This document shows, piece by piece, positions 1 through 8,125 of a DNA stretch of 36,578 nucleotides. This DNA comes from Anoxybacteroides tepidamans. GTDB lineage: Bacteria > Bacillota > Bacilli > Bacillales > Anoxybacillaceae. Position 1 is the first letter of the stretch, and the number at the start of each line of letters is the position of its first letter. The notes under the pieces were generated by a model. It saw only the letters and a list, made by a program, of their open reading frames with translations. It had not been told where the DNA came from and searched no databases. The stretch is taken from the NCBI RefSeq assembly GCF_014201465.1, contig NZ_JACHEP010000028.1, positions 1 to 36,578 on the forward strand. Reading direction: 5' to 3'. Made by a program: the position numbers and the translations under genes.

Positions 1-95
1 AAGCGAACTTTAGTTGGAGGTTGCCTTTTTGTCCCTTCGTAAAAGTAAATTTATAGTTAAACAGTAAATTTAAAACATATATGCAACGCTAGTGG

Positions 96-905
96 CTTTT
101 CCCACTGGCTGTTTGCCTTTACGTTTTGGACTGTCACGAGTGTGTTTTTCCAATAAGAAATTTGCTGAAGCGCTTGGTCGTACGCAAATTGCCGTTCATC
201 TAAATCAAGTTCGCGTCCCGCTTCTTTGATCATTTGTTCCCGCTGCCATTCCCATTTTAACAGCCGGCTTATGTGCCAGCGCTCGCGATCAAAATGGGAA
301 ATCATTCGGTAAAAAATGCTATGGAACGTGCCGGTCACAAGTTGAGAAACGAAAGACGGGTGCATGCCCAGATATGTCAAAAGGCGGTCTTTCATTTCTT
401 TTGCCGCCTTTGTCGTAAACGTCACGAGCATGATCGAAGAAGGCGGAATGTTTTTTTCCGCGATCATATAGGCGGTTCTGGCCGTTAGCACACGCGTTTT
501 GCCGCTTCCAGCTCCTGCTAAAACGAGAAGCGGGCCTTCCGTTGTTCGCACCGCTTGCAGTTGGGCGGCATCGAGCGGAATGCCAGTTTCTGAAAGCGCA
601 CGTATATAGCCGGTTTCGAGATGGACGATTTTCGGTTTTTTTCTTTGAAAAGGAGAAGATGGCTGATAGGCGACCGGCATATTCCATTCATCAAGCAGCT
701 TACTTTCACCGGAAAGCGGACAGGCTAAACGGTGTTCGTGATAAAAATGCGGCTGCTTTTGCATGCCTAAGTATAGTTTGACCGGCTCGCCGCATGCGAT
801 GCAGGCGACTTGTCCGCGCAAGGCCGACTCGTATACGGCTTCATATTTTTCTCTCGCTAATTCGGAAAGGCGGATGACTTTTCCTTTGTACTTTGCCTGA
901 TCCAT
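96..905 (-). pseudogene. yjcD: UvrD/Rep-family helicase, N-terminal fragment (YjcD-like), truncated
   Basis: This is the amino-terminal third of a superfamily 1 DNA helicase. A Walker A motif (AGAGSGKT, about residues 130-137) follows a Q-motif region (LDAAQLQAV), and VTFTTKAAKEMK is motif Ia. The first 60 residues carry Cys pairs (CIACG and a later Cys/His stretch), a zinc-binding-like extension. Family members run to about 700-760 residues, but this frame stops at position 57 after 282 residues, and the last dozen residues (from about base 95 leftward) no longer look like helicase. All motifs after Ia are missing, so ATP hydrolysis and unwinding are lost. The B. subtilis gene yjcD stands at the same place before yjcF-yjcG-yjcH, so I infer an orthologue broken by a rearrangement or insertion at the left edge. 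Confidence 0.8.
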
Positions 906-1023
906 ATATGAAAATTCCCCTTTTCGTTTTCACACATCAATGTTCATCATAACAAAACATACGATAAGAAAAAAGGATTTGTTTATGATTAGTCGAATTT
1001 TATTAAAAAAGGGGGAGTGGAGA

Positions 1024-1251
1024 ATGTATACGCTATTTTCTCCATACGATTCGTTTTTTCACTATGTAAACCGACCGGTGCCGAATCATTTCGATTCATT
1101 TGTCACATTTCCGGTTATGCCTGTAAATGGCGTCGATCAATATCGAAATGCCTCCTCGTTTAAGCAGCCGCAGCGAAAAAAGAAGGAGCTGCTTTGGACG
1201 CTCGAAATGGAAATGTCAGGAAAAGAACAGAAGTTTGATGAGTATATATAA
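1024..1251 (+). CDS. Small hypothetical protein, 75 aa
   Basis: This is an unrecognised 75-residue soluble protein, rich in aromatic residues in its first half (SPYDSFFHYVNRP) and in Lys and Glu at the end. I chose ATG 1024 because a strong ribosome binding site (GGGGGAGTGG) lies just upstream; a longer reading from 940 has no such site. It is divergent from the truncated helicase and convergent with yjcF. The small gene yjcE sits at this place in B. subtilis, so it may be its positional counterpart, but I do not recognise the sequence. No signal peptide or membrane segment is visible. Confidence 0.6.
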   Translation: MYTLFSPYDSFFHYVNRPVPNHFDSFVTFPVMPVNGVDQYRNASSFKQPQRKKKELLWTLEMEMSGKEQKFDEYI

Positions 1252-1281
1252 GAGAAAGGACCGTATCGACATGCTACGGTC

Positions 1282-1713
1282 CTAAAGAGTTTTGATCATC
1301 GTGACGTGAGGAATGCCCGCATCGATAAACACGTCAGAAATCGTTTCGTATCCTAGCTTTTTGTAAAACGGTTCAGCATGTGTTTGCGCATTTAATTTTG
1401 CTTTCGTCACGCCATGTTCTTTTGCAAACTGCTCGATACGCTCCATGATGAGGCGGCCGGCGCCTTTGTTTCGATAGTCGGATAGCACGCAAATGCGTTC
1501 AATTTTGCCGATTGCTTCATCCAGCATGCGAAATCTTCCTGCCCCGACCGGCTTATTTTGGTCATAAAGAACGAAATGAACCGCTTCGTCTTCGAATGAA
1601 TCGACTTCTTCTTCCACTGGTACGTGCTGTTCCTCGACAAACACTTTTTGGCGGACAAAGAGGGCGTCCTGGTAAAGCGCTTCCTTTTCTTTTTTGCCAA
1701 ATACGACTACCAT
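1282..1713 (-). CDS. yjcF: GNAT family N-acetyltransferase (YjcF-like)
   Basis: This is a 143-residue cytoplasmic acetyltransferase of the GNAT fold, using acetyl-CoA with an unknown acceptor. The acetyl-CoA loop is visible as RICVLSDYRNKGAGRLIM, which carries the R/Q-x-x-G-x-G/A pattern, and it is followed by the beta5 region with AEPFYKKLGYE, the usual C-terminal GNAT signature. The start is taken at 1713 (MVVVFGKK), where AGAAAGGA gives a binding site; the frame can be read back to 1767, but that would overlap yjcG. The gene lies 7 bases after yjcG, so the two are probably co-transcribed. Length and order match B. subtilis yjcG-yjcF. The substrate cannot be told from sequence. Confidence 0.85.
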   Translation of the reverse strand: MVVVFGKKEKEALYQDALFVRQKVFVEEQHVPVEEEVDSFEDEAVHFVLYDQNKPVGAGRFRMLDEAIGKIERICVLSDYRNKGAGRLIMERIEQFAKEHGVTKAKLNAQTHAEPFYKKLGYETISDVFIDAGIPHVTMIKTL

Positions 1714-1720
1714 ATTATTT

Positions 1721-2233
1721 TTAGTCCTTTCTAAGATGGAATGTTTCATAAACGGTCCATGCGCCATCTTCTAGCTGATAAAGCAAATGGAAACGGTCGG
1801 CTGTTTCTTCAAAGCGCACCGTTTGCATTTTTAATTGCCCGTATACATCGAAATATTCTCCATCTGATAAATCGCGGCCGATTGTAATATGCGGAACAAA
1901 CGCATATTCCGGATGATCCGTAAAAATGCCGCTGTACAATTTTTCGCGCAATTGTTGAAGTGCTTCGTTCGGCTCTACTTTTAAATAAATGACATTGTTG
2001 ACCGGATAAAAAGAGCTGAATTTTGTAATTTTTAGCGGAATGACATCCGTTTTTGCGGCGATTTGCTGAAGTTCTTTTACGATCTTATCTATTTCGCTTT
2101 CATCCGCTTCAAACGCGCTTTTCAATGTAATGTGCGGCGGAATAAGCGCATAATGGCTATCGTAACGCTTTCGGTACGAATTGGCAAAATCTTGTACTCG
2201 TTTCGATGGAAAAATGACAATGCCGTATTTCAT
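1721..2233 (-). CDS. yjcG: 2H phosphoesterase superfamily protein (YjcG)
   Basis: This is a 170-residue member of the 2H phosphoesterase (2'-5' RNA ligase-like) superfamily. Both catalytic HxT motifs are present: His34-Ile-Thr36 (PPHITLKS) and His115-Ile-Thr117 (VPHITIGR), at the expected spacing of about 80 residues. Such enzymes act on 2',3'-cyclic phosphates or 2'-5' linkages in RNA or nucleotides; the substrate of YjcG is not known to me. The start has GGGAGGG six bases upstream. It is the first gene of a probable two-gene transcript with yjcF, and a TATAAT with an upstream TG (minus strand, 2266-2271) fits an extended -10 promoter. Confidence 0.88.
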   Translation of the reverse strand: MKYGIVIFPSKRVQDFANSYRKRYDSHYALIPPHITLKSAFEADESEIDKIVKELQQIAAKTDVIPLKITKFSSFYPVNNVIYLKVEPNEALQQLREKLYSGIFTDHPEYAFVPHITIGRDLSDGEYFDVYGQLKMQTVRFEETADRFHLLYQLEDGAWTVYETFHLRKD

Positions 2234-2263
2234 CGGAATCCCTCCCTATATTGCGGTATTATT

Positions 2264-2276
2264 TAATTATAACAAA
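2264..2276 (-). promoter_or_regulatory. Extended -10 promoter for yjcG-yjcF
   Basis: On the minus strand TGTTATAAT is a consensus extended -10 element, ending about 30 bases before the yjcG start codon. No good -35 box is visible, which is common for extended -10 promoters. Confidence 0.5.
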
Positions 2277-2307
2277 ATTTTGAAAAACATTGTAGTGTAA
2301 CGTTTGT

Positions 2308-3036
2308 TTACAAAGCAAGAATATATGCAAGCGCACGAGGGAGATCCGGCTGCCAATATGTCCACGTATGATCGCCGGAAAATTCTTCATATTTGTAAGA
2401 AAATCCTTTTTGGACAAAACGATCATATGCTTTTCGATTTGGCGTAATAAAATCACGAACGTTTCCATCGGTTGTTTTGACATCGGTTTCTTTGTTGCCA
2501 ATCGAGTGATATATATGTAACAAATGCGGCTCAGAAAACTGTTCGATTTTTTCGAGAAGCGCTTTGTTGATATATGGTGATTGCATCGCGATTTTTCCGA
2601 ACGTATGCGGATAGGTGAGCCCTGCCAATAGCGAAACCGTCCCGCCAAGCGAATCTCCGATTAAAGCGCGCCCCATTCCCATTTCGTACGTGGGGAACTC
2701 TTGATCTAAATATGGAACGAGTTCATTTGCCAAAAATTTTAAATAAGCGGTATGTTTGCTTCCGTTTGGATGATATTTTTCGTAACGGTCATGGACATCT
2801 TTATACGGGATGCCGACGACAATCGTCCGGTCGATTTTCTGTTCCTCTATCAATTGCTCGACGACGCGGCCGACTTTTCCAAACATAAAATAATCTTTCC
2901 CATCTTGGGCGATGAGGAGGGAATATTTATAAAGGGGCGAAAACGTGCTTGGCAAATAAATAAGCAGCGTCACGTCTTCGTCGAGTTCACGGCTGTAAAT
3001 CGTTTGTTCGGTTATGATTCCTTTTTGTATGATCAT
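2308..3036 (-). CDS. yjcH: Alpha/beta hydrolase-fold esterase (YjcH-like)
   Basis: This is a putative esterase of about 242 residues in the enterochelin-esterase-like (esterase D) group. The nucleophile elbow is GDSLGG (G-x-S-x-G), set in ALIGDSLGGTVSLLAG, and the C-terminal catalytic His is probably that of SGDHTWTYW. No signal peptide is visible, so it is cytoplasmic. The start is placed at the ATG at 3036, seven bases after GGAGG; the adjacent upstream ATG (3039) is possible, and the longer reading to 3114 has no binding site. It precedes yjcG with a 74-base gap holding the yjcG promoter. The order yjcH-yjcG-yjcF is as in B. subtilis. The substrate is unknown. Confidence 0.82.
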   Translation of the reverse strand: MIIQKGIITEQTIYSRELDEDVTLLIYLPSTFSPLYKYSLLIAQDGKDYFMFGKVGRVVEQLIEEQKIDRTIVVGIPYKDVHDRYEKYHPNGSKHTAYLKFLANELVPYLDQEFPTYEMGMGRALIGDSLGGTVSLLAGLTYPHTFGKIAMQSPYINKALLEKIEQFSEPHLLHIYHSIGNKETDVKTTDGNVRDFITPNRKAYDRFVQKGFSYKYEEFSGDHTWTYWQPDLPRALAYILAL

Positions 3037-3295
3037 CATCTGCCCTCCGTAACGAGTGAAAAATTCGTATAATATTGTAACATATTTTCGGCAAAGTATG
3101 TCAGGTTCTATCATATGTGCTTTTAGTTACTGTTCTGTGTTTTTTTTTTTTGCGCTTGGAAGGTGTTTTTATTGCGCGTGTTACAAAGAAAAAGAGACTG
3201 AACCAGTCGGAAGAGGTGTTTTCATAAATTACACATTTGCGGAATAAATACATAATAAACAGTTTTAATATTGTATATTTTTAGACCATTTGATT

Positions 3296-3312
3296 TTGGC
3301 ACCGTTTTTGCG
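3296..3312 (+). promoter_or_regulatory. Sigma-54 (SigL) -24/-12 promoter
   Basis: TTGGCAC, five bases, then TTGCG: this matches the sigma-54 consensus TTGGCAC-N5-TTGCW at every invariant position (GG at 3298-3299, GC at 3310-3311, ten bases between). It lies about 113 bases before the permease start codon. Sigma-54 promoters need an enhancer-binding activator, and none is encoded in this window. I see no clear activator-binding repeat upstream. The rest of the 3037-3424 gap holds only AT-rich sequence and a long T-run near 3140. Confidence 0.75.
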
Positions 3313-3424
3313 AAAGAAAAAGGTGAAGCGCTTGTCAAAAGGGGGGGATGAGTCGTTGAGAAGGGGATAAGACAGAAGGATAAACTGGGAATTTTTTGCG
3401 AAATGAACATAGGGGGTGTATGAA

Positions 3425-4744
3425 ATGTGGAGTATGATCGGTCTTATCGGGGGACTTGGACTATTAATTTATTTGACGATGAGGGGAATGAATTTATTTA
3501 TCGCCGCACCGTTATGTGCGCTCATTGTTGCGGTATTAAGCGGACTTCCACTGTTTCCGCAGCTCGTCGGTGAAGGGGAAGCGAACTTCGTCGGCAACTA
3601 TATGGCCGGCTTTTCAGGATTTATTCAATCATGGTATTTAATGTTTTTACTCGGGGCGATTTTTGGAAAGTTGATGGAAGATAGTGGGGCGGCAGAAAGC
3701 GTTTCCAAATGGATTGTCGACAAAATCGGAGTAAAGCGGGCAGCATTGGCTGTGGTGCTTGCTTGCGCTGTATTGACGTATGGCGGCGTTAGCTTATTTG
3801 TTGTCGCATTTTCTGTGTATCCGATGGCGGTTAGCTTATTTAAGCAGGCGAATTTGCCGCGCCGTTTTATTCCAGGGGCGCTCGCGTTCGGCTCTGTTAC
3901 GTTTACGATGACATCTGCCGGCTCACCGGAAATTCAAAACTGGATTCCGATTGAATATTTAAAAACGTCTCCGTATGCCGGCTGGGAAGTGAGCCTTATG
4001 GTGGCGGTCTTTATGGCTGTTTTCGGCTATTGGTGGTTAAAGCGGATGATTATGAAAGCGATTTCAAATGGCGAACGGTTCATGGAAAGAGAAGGCGATC
4101 CGGTGGCGAGCGATAAAGCGTTACCTCATCCAATGGCTGGATTCATTCCGTTAATTGTCGTTTTAGTCATTTCTTTTGCGTTCCATAATTCACTAAAGCA
4201 GTCTGCACTCATTGTTGCACTGCTCGGCGGTGTGATCGCTGTGTACGCGCTCAACCGCAACTACTTCCAAAACTTTAGCGGGGCGCTTTCCGAAGGGACG
4301 CTCGGTGCGTTAATTGCGCTTGGCAACACAGCGGCTGTCGTCGGGTTTGGCGGTGTGGCGAAAGCGGTTCCAGCTTTTACGGAAGCAGTGCAGGCGATTA
4401 CAAATATCCCAGGAAGCCCGTTAATCGGCAGCGCGATTGCGATTAGCGTCATTGCTGGAATTACCGGTTCGGCCTCCGGCGGTCAGGCGATTGCGTTACC
4501 GTTGCTAGCACCTCACTACTTAGATATGGGGGTCAATCCAGAGGCGTTGCATCGCGTTGTTGCGATCTCATCAGGTGCTTTAGATTCTTTGCCACATAAC
4601 GGTTATGTCGTCACAACGATTCGGGCGATTTGTGGCGAAACACATCGCGATGCGTACGGCGCGGTTGGTGCGTTAACGGTCATTGTTCCTGCGCTCGGAA
4701 CGATTATTGCAATCATTCTTTTCTCGTTTGGACTAGGGATTTAA
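3425..4744 (+). CDS. GntP-family permease, probably for 3-hydroxybutyrate or a related acid
   Basis: This is a 439-residue integral membrane transporter with about 12 hydrophobic segments and no signal peptide, in the gluconate:H+ symporter (GntP) superfamily. The start is taken at ATG 3425, seven or so bases after AGGGGGTG; a GTG at 3416 overlaps the binding site. The stop is 19 bases before a 3-hydroxybutyrate dehydrogenase gene, so the two form an operon. In B. subtilis the related yxjC is followed by scoA, scoB and yxjF (3-hydroxybutyrate dehydrogenase), so the substrate is probably 3-hydroxybutyrate or another short hydroxy- or keto-acid. That inference rests on context. Transcription probably starts at the sigma-54 promoter at 3296-3312. 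Confidence 0.85.
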   Translation: MWSMIGLIGGLGLLIYLTMRGMNLFIAAPLCALIVAVLSGLPLFPQLVGEGEANFVGNYMAGFSGFIQSWYLMFLLGAIFGKLMEDSGAAESVSKWIVDKIGVKRAALAVVLACAVLTYGGVSLFVVAFSVYPMAVSLFKQANLPRRFIPGALAFGSVTFTMTSAGSPEIQNWIPIEYLKTSPYAGWEVSLMVAVFMAVFGYWWLKRMIMKAISNGERFMEREGDPVASDKALPHPMAGFIPLIVVLVISFAFHNSLKQSALIVALLGGVIAVYALNRNYFQNFSGALSEGTLGALIALGNTAAVVGFGGVAKAVPAFTEAVQAITNIPGSPLIGSAIAISVIAGITGSASGGQAIALPLLAPHYLDMGVNPEALHRVVAISSGALDSLPHNGYVVTTIRAICGETHRDAYGAVGALTVIVPALGTIIAIILFSFGLGI

Positions 4745-4763
4745 CATAGGAGGTTATGGCAGT

Positions 4764-5540
4764 ATGGTATGCGATCAAGTGATGTTCATAACAGGGGCGG
4801 CACAAGGGATCGGATTTGCAATTGCCAAGCGTTTTGCTGAACATGGAGCAAAAGTGATCCTTACCGATGTAAATGAAGAATGTGTGCAGGAAGCGGCGCG
4901 GCAGTTGAATGAACAAGGATTTGAAGCGACAGGTTTTAAATGCGATGTGACGGCGGAAGAGGAGATCAAGGCCGCCATTGAGAAAACGATGGCGAAATAT
5001 GAGCGCTTGGATATTTTAGTGAATAATGCGGGATTGCAACATGTAGCGCCAATTGAAGAGTTTCCAACAGAGAAATTTGAGCTGCTCGTTCGCGTCATGC
5101 TAGTGGCGCCGTTTTTAGCGATTAAATATGTGCTTCCTATTATGAAACAGCAACAATACGGCCGCATTATCAATATGGCGTCGATTAACGGATTGGTCGG
5201 TTTTGCCGGAAAAGCGGCATATAATAGCGCCAAGCACGGGGTGATTGGGTTGACGAAAGTAGCGGCGCTCGAAGGAGCACCGCATGGAATTACCGTCAAT
5301 GCGCTTTGTCCCGGCTATGTCGATACGCCTCTTGTCCGCAATCAGCTGGCGGATTTAGCCGCGACGCGTCATGTTCCGTTAGAAAACGTATTGGAAGAAG
5401 TCATTTATCCGCTCGTGCCGCAAAAACGGCTATTGTTGCCGGAAGAAATTGCGGATTACGCTCTTTTTTTAGCAAGTGATAAAGCAAAAGGCGTGACCGG
5501 TCAAGCGGTCGTCATTGACGGTGGATATACGGCGCAGTAA
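4764..5540 (+). CDS. 3-hydroxybutyrate dehydrogenase (short-chain dehydrogenase)
   Basis: This 258-residue cytoplasmic NAD-dependent enzyme is expected to oxidise D-3-hydroxybutyrate to acetoacetate. The Rossmann signature is TGAAQGIG (residues 10-17), NNAG lies near residue 87, and the catalytic Ser-Tyr-Lys set is in NMASINGLVGF and AAYNSAKHG. PGYVDTPLVRNQ after the active site is typical of this enzyme group rather than of generic reductases. AGGAGG lies ten bases before the ATG. It follows the permease directly, matching the permease and dehydrogenase ends of the B. subtilis yxjC-scoA-scoB-yxjF operon, but the two CoA-transferase genes are absent here, so acetoacetate activation must be encoded elsewhere. 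Confidence 0.88.
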   Translation: MVCDQVMFITGAAQGIGFAIAKRFAEHGAKVILTDVNEECVQEAARQLNEQGFEATGFKCDVTAEEEIKAAIEKTMAKYERLDILVNNAGLQHVAPIEEFPTEKFELLVRVMLVAPFLAIKYVLPIMKQQQYGRIINMASINGLVGFAGKAAYNSAKHGVIGLTKVAALEGAPHGITVNALCPGYVDTPLVRNQLADLAATRHVPLENVLEEVIYPLVPQKRLLLPEEIADYALFLASDKAKGVTGQAVVIDGGYTAQ

Positions 5541-5548
5541 AAAAATGC

Positions 5549-5577
5549 TTGCAAATTCTCGAAAAATCGTGTACATT
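5549..5577 (+). promoter_or_regulatory. Possible vegetative promoter for the metI-metC leader
   Basis: TTGCAA (5549-5554), a 17-base spacer and TACATT (5572-5577) form a plausible sigma-A promoter about 35 bases upstream of the S-box aptamer. Each box matches consensus at four of six positions. Confidence 0.45.
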
Positions 5578-5611
5578 GATAGAAAATCAGAAAATTCTAT
5601 ATAGTATTTCG

Positions 5612-5773
5612 TTCTTATCAAGAGAAGCGGAGGGACTGGCCCAGTGAAGCTTCAGCAACCAGCCAATTTTTTGGCCAGGTGCTAAATCCAGCGAATTGTT
5701 TTCAATTCGGAAGATAAGAAGAAGCACTTCTATCGGTCTGTAAAAGTCTTCTTCTTAAAAGAAGACTTTTTTT
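5612..5773 (+). promoter_or_regulatory. SAM-I (S-box) riboswitch with terminator
   Basis: The leader carries the S-box core: TTCTTATCAAGAGAAG, GGAGGGACTGGCCC, GTGAAGCTTCAGCAACC, then a GCCAATTTTTTGGC hairpin, GGTGCTAAATCC, and the closing strand GGAAGATAAGAA that pairs with the first arm. Downstream, AAAAGTCTTCTT (5742-5753) pairs over 12 bases with 5759-5770 and is followed by Ts: the intrinsic terminator. By the known mechanism, bound S-adenosylmethionine favours the terminator and shuts off metI-metC; at low SAM an antiterminator forms instead. Confidence 0.95.
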
Positions 5774-5799
5774 ATTTTACGAAAAGGGGAGAAACGTAG

Positions 5800-6903
5800 A
5801 TGGAAAAAGTAGAAACAGTGCTTGCGCAAATCGGAAATCGAAGCGAGAAAGTGACAGGGACGGTTAATCCGCCTGTTTATTTTTCAACGGCTTATCGCCA
5901 TGAAGGAATTGGACAGTCGACAGGGTTTGATTATATCCGTACCGGAAATCCAACGCGGAAAATCGTCGAAGAAGCGATTGCCAAACTCGAAGGCGGAGAC
6001 CAAGGGTATGCGTTTAGCTCGGGCATGGCGGCGATTCAAACGGTATTGGCGCTGTTTGAAAGCGGCGATGAGTTTTTAGTGTCCGCCGATCTTTACGGTG
6101 GTACATATCGGCTTTTTGAAAAAGGATGGAGAAAGTACGGATTGTCGTTTCATTATGTCGATTTTCGCGACATATCATTAGTGGAGAAATCGATTACAGA
6201 AAAAACGAAAGCGATTTTTCTGGAAACGCCGACGAACCCGCTTATGCAAGAAACAGACATTCGCGAAGTAGCCCAGCTTGCCAAGCGGTACGGACTGGTT
6301 CTCATTGTTGACAATACGTTTTATACGCCGGTCATCCAGCGCCCGATTGAACAAGGGGCGGATATTGTGATTCATAGCGCGACGAAATATTTAGGCGGCC
6401 ATAACGACGTGCTAGCCGGTTTAGTCGTTGCCAAGGGCGAGGAGCTTTGTCAACGGCTGGCGGAATATCATAATGCGATCGGCGCAGTGTTGTCGCCGTT
6501 TGATTCGTGGCTGTTAATCCGCGGAATGAAGACATTGGCCTTACGGATGAGACAGCATGAAGAAAACGCGCGGCGCATTAGCGAATTTTTAGCTTCTCAT
6601 GAAGATGTGACGGACGTATTGTATCCGGGGCGAGGCGGAATGCTATCGTTTCGCGTGCGCGAAGAACGATGGGTGAATCGCTTTTTACAAAGCTTACAAA
6701 TCATTACGTTCGCCGAAAGTTTAGGTGGGGTGGAAAGCTTTATTACGTATCCTGCGACGCAAACCCATGCCGACATTCCAGAAGAAATTCGCATCGCCAA
6801 CGGTGTCTGTAACCGCCTGCTACGCTTTTCGGTCGGCATTGAGCATGTCGAAGATTTAATTGCTGATTTGTCGCAAGCCTTGGAAAAAATGAAAGAGGTG
6901 TGA
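5800..6903 (+). CDS. metI: Cystathionine gamma-synthase / O-acetylhomoserine thiolyase (MetI)
   Basis: This is a 367-residue PLP-dependent enzyme of the Cys/Met metabolism family that joins an activated homoserine ester with cysteine (or sulfide) on the path to methionine. The PLP-binding lysine is Lys196 in IHSATKYLGG; SSGMAA near residue 75 binds the cofactor phosphate, and YIRTGNPT near residue 46 is the family substrate and PLP motif. The length fits B. subtilis MetI (about 370). It lies directly after the S-box leader and four bases before metC, so the two are one transcript controlled by SAM. Confidence 0.92.
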   Translation: MEKVETVLAQIGNRSEKVTGTVNPPVYFSTAYRHEGIGQSTGFDYIRTGNPTRKIVEEAIAKLEGGDQGYAFSSGMAAIQTVLALFESGDEFLVSADLYGGTYRLFEKGWRKYGLSFHYVDFRDISLVEKSITEKTKAIFLETPTNPLMQETDIREVAQLAKRYGLVLIVDNTFYTPVIQRPIEQGADIVIHSATKYLGGHNDVLAGLVVAKGEELCQRLAEYHNAIGAVLSPFDSWLLIRGMKTLALRMRQHEENARRISEFLASHEDVTDVLYPGRGGMLSFRVREERWVNRFLQSLQIITFAESLGGVESFITYPATQTHADIPEEIRIANGVCNRLLRFSVGIEHVEDLIADLSQALEKMKEV

Positions 6904-6907
6904 CGAA

Positions 6908-8086
6908 ATGGAAAAATCGTTTTCGTTTCAAACAAATTTATTGCATAACAAATGGAAAATCGATGAGCAGACGGGAGCTGTCAGTGTGCCGATCCAGCAT
7001 GCGTCGACGTTTCATCAAGCCGATTTTGATGAGTTCGGAAAATATGATTATAGCCGCTCCGGCAATCCGACGCGGGAAGCTCTGGAAGAGACAATTGCCG
7101 AACTGGAAGGAGGAGTGAGAGGGTTTGCTTTTTCTTCCGGTATGGCGGCGATTTCAACAGCGTTTTTGCTTTTGTCAAAAGGCGATCACGTTCTTGTGAC
7201 CGAAGATGTGTACGGCGGCACGTACCGGATGATTACGGAAGTATTAAGCCGTTTTGGCATTGAATACACGTTTGTCGATATGACCGATTTGCATGAAGTC
7301 GCTTCGCATATTCGCCCGAATACGAAAGTGATTTATGTGGAAACGCCATCGAATCCGCTGTTAAAAATTACCGATATTCACGGCATTGTGAAGCTGGCGA
7401 AAGCGAACGGTTGTTTAACGTTTTTAGACAACACATTTATGACACCGACCTTGCAGCGTCCGCTTGATTTAGGTGTCGATGTCGTGTTGCATAGCGCGAC
7501 AAAATTTTTATCAGGGCATAGCGATGTTGTGGCGGGGCTTGCGGTCGTGAAAGACAAAGAGCTTGCCGATCAGTTGTATAAATTGCAAAATGCGTTCGGC
7601 GCGGTGTTGGGCGTGCAAGATGCGTGGCTTGTGCTGCGCGGTTTAAAGACGCTTCACGTCCGCCTTGAGCAATCGGCCCAATCAGCGCTTAAAATCGCCC
7701 AATTTTTAGCGAACCATCCGAAAGTTGAGGAAGTGTATTATCCGGGGCTTTCGGATCATCCGGGCCATTCGATTCACCGGTATCAAGCGTCCGGGTTTGG
7801 CGCGGTGTTGTCATTTCGCTTAGCAGATGAAGAAGCGGTTCGCACGTTTGTGCAGCATGTGAAAATTCCGGTATTTGCGGTCAGTTTAGGGGCGGTCGAG
7901 TCAATTTTGTCATATCCGGCGAAAATGTCGCATGCGGCGATGCCGAAAGAAGAAAGAGAGAAGCGGGGAATTACCGACGGCTTGTTGCGCTTAAGCGTCG
8001 GGCTAGAAGCAGCGGATGATTTAATTGCCGACTTTGACAAAGCGCTTTCTTATGTCAAGACAAGGCCGGAAGCTGTTTCGCGATAA
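6908..8086 (+). CDS. metC: Cystathionine beta-lyase (MetC)
   Basis: This is a 392-residue PLP enzyme that cleaves cystathionine to homocysteine, pyruvate and ammonia, the step after MetI. The PLP lysine is Lys199 (LHSATKFLSGHSD), with SRSGNPTR near residue 50 and SSGMAA near residue 77. It starts four bases after metI stops, with AGAGGTG as binding site inside the metI end, so translation is probably coupled. It shares strong similarity with its neighbour, as expected of paralogues from an old tandem duplication. A strong terminator follows directly. Confidence 0.92.
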   Translation: MEKSFSFQTNLLHNKWKIDEQTGAVSVPIQHASTFHQADFDEFGKYDYSRSGNPTREALEETIAELEGGVRGFAFSSGMAAISTAFLLLSKGDHVLVTEDVYGGTYRMITEVLSRFGIEYTFVDMTDLHEVASHIRPNTKVIYVETPSNPLLKITDIHGIVKLAKANGCLTFLDNTFMTPTLQRPLDLGVDVVLHSATKFLSGHSDVVAGLAVVKDKELADQLYKLQNAFGAVLGVQDAWLVLRGLKTLHVRLEQSAQSALKIAQFLANHPKVEEVYYPGLSDHPGHSIHRYQASGFGAVLSFRLADEEAVRTFVQHVKIPVFAVSLGAVESILSYPAKMSHAAMPKEEREKRGITDGLLRLSVGLEAADDLIADFDKALSYVKTRPEAVSR

Positions 8087-8090
8087 CGGG

Positions 8091-8125
8091 ATATAAGGCT
8101 AGGTCTATATCGCCTAGCCTTATAT
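8091..8125. terminator. Bidirectional terminator between metC and the HD-domain gene
   Basis: ATATAAGGCTAGG (8091-8103) and CCTAGCCTTATAT (8113-8125) form a perfect 13-base stem with a nine-base loop. The right arm contains the stop codon of the convergent HD-domain gene, so one hairpin probably serves both transcripts. U-tracts are short. Confidence 0.7.

Noticed and set aside
3332-3345. cre-like catabolite site (TGAAGCGCTTGTCA) before the permease gene
   Set aside because: The central CG of the consensus is shifted by one base, so it does not fit the CcpA consensus.
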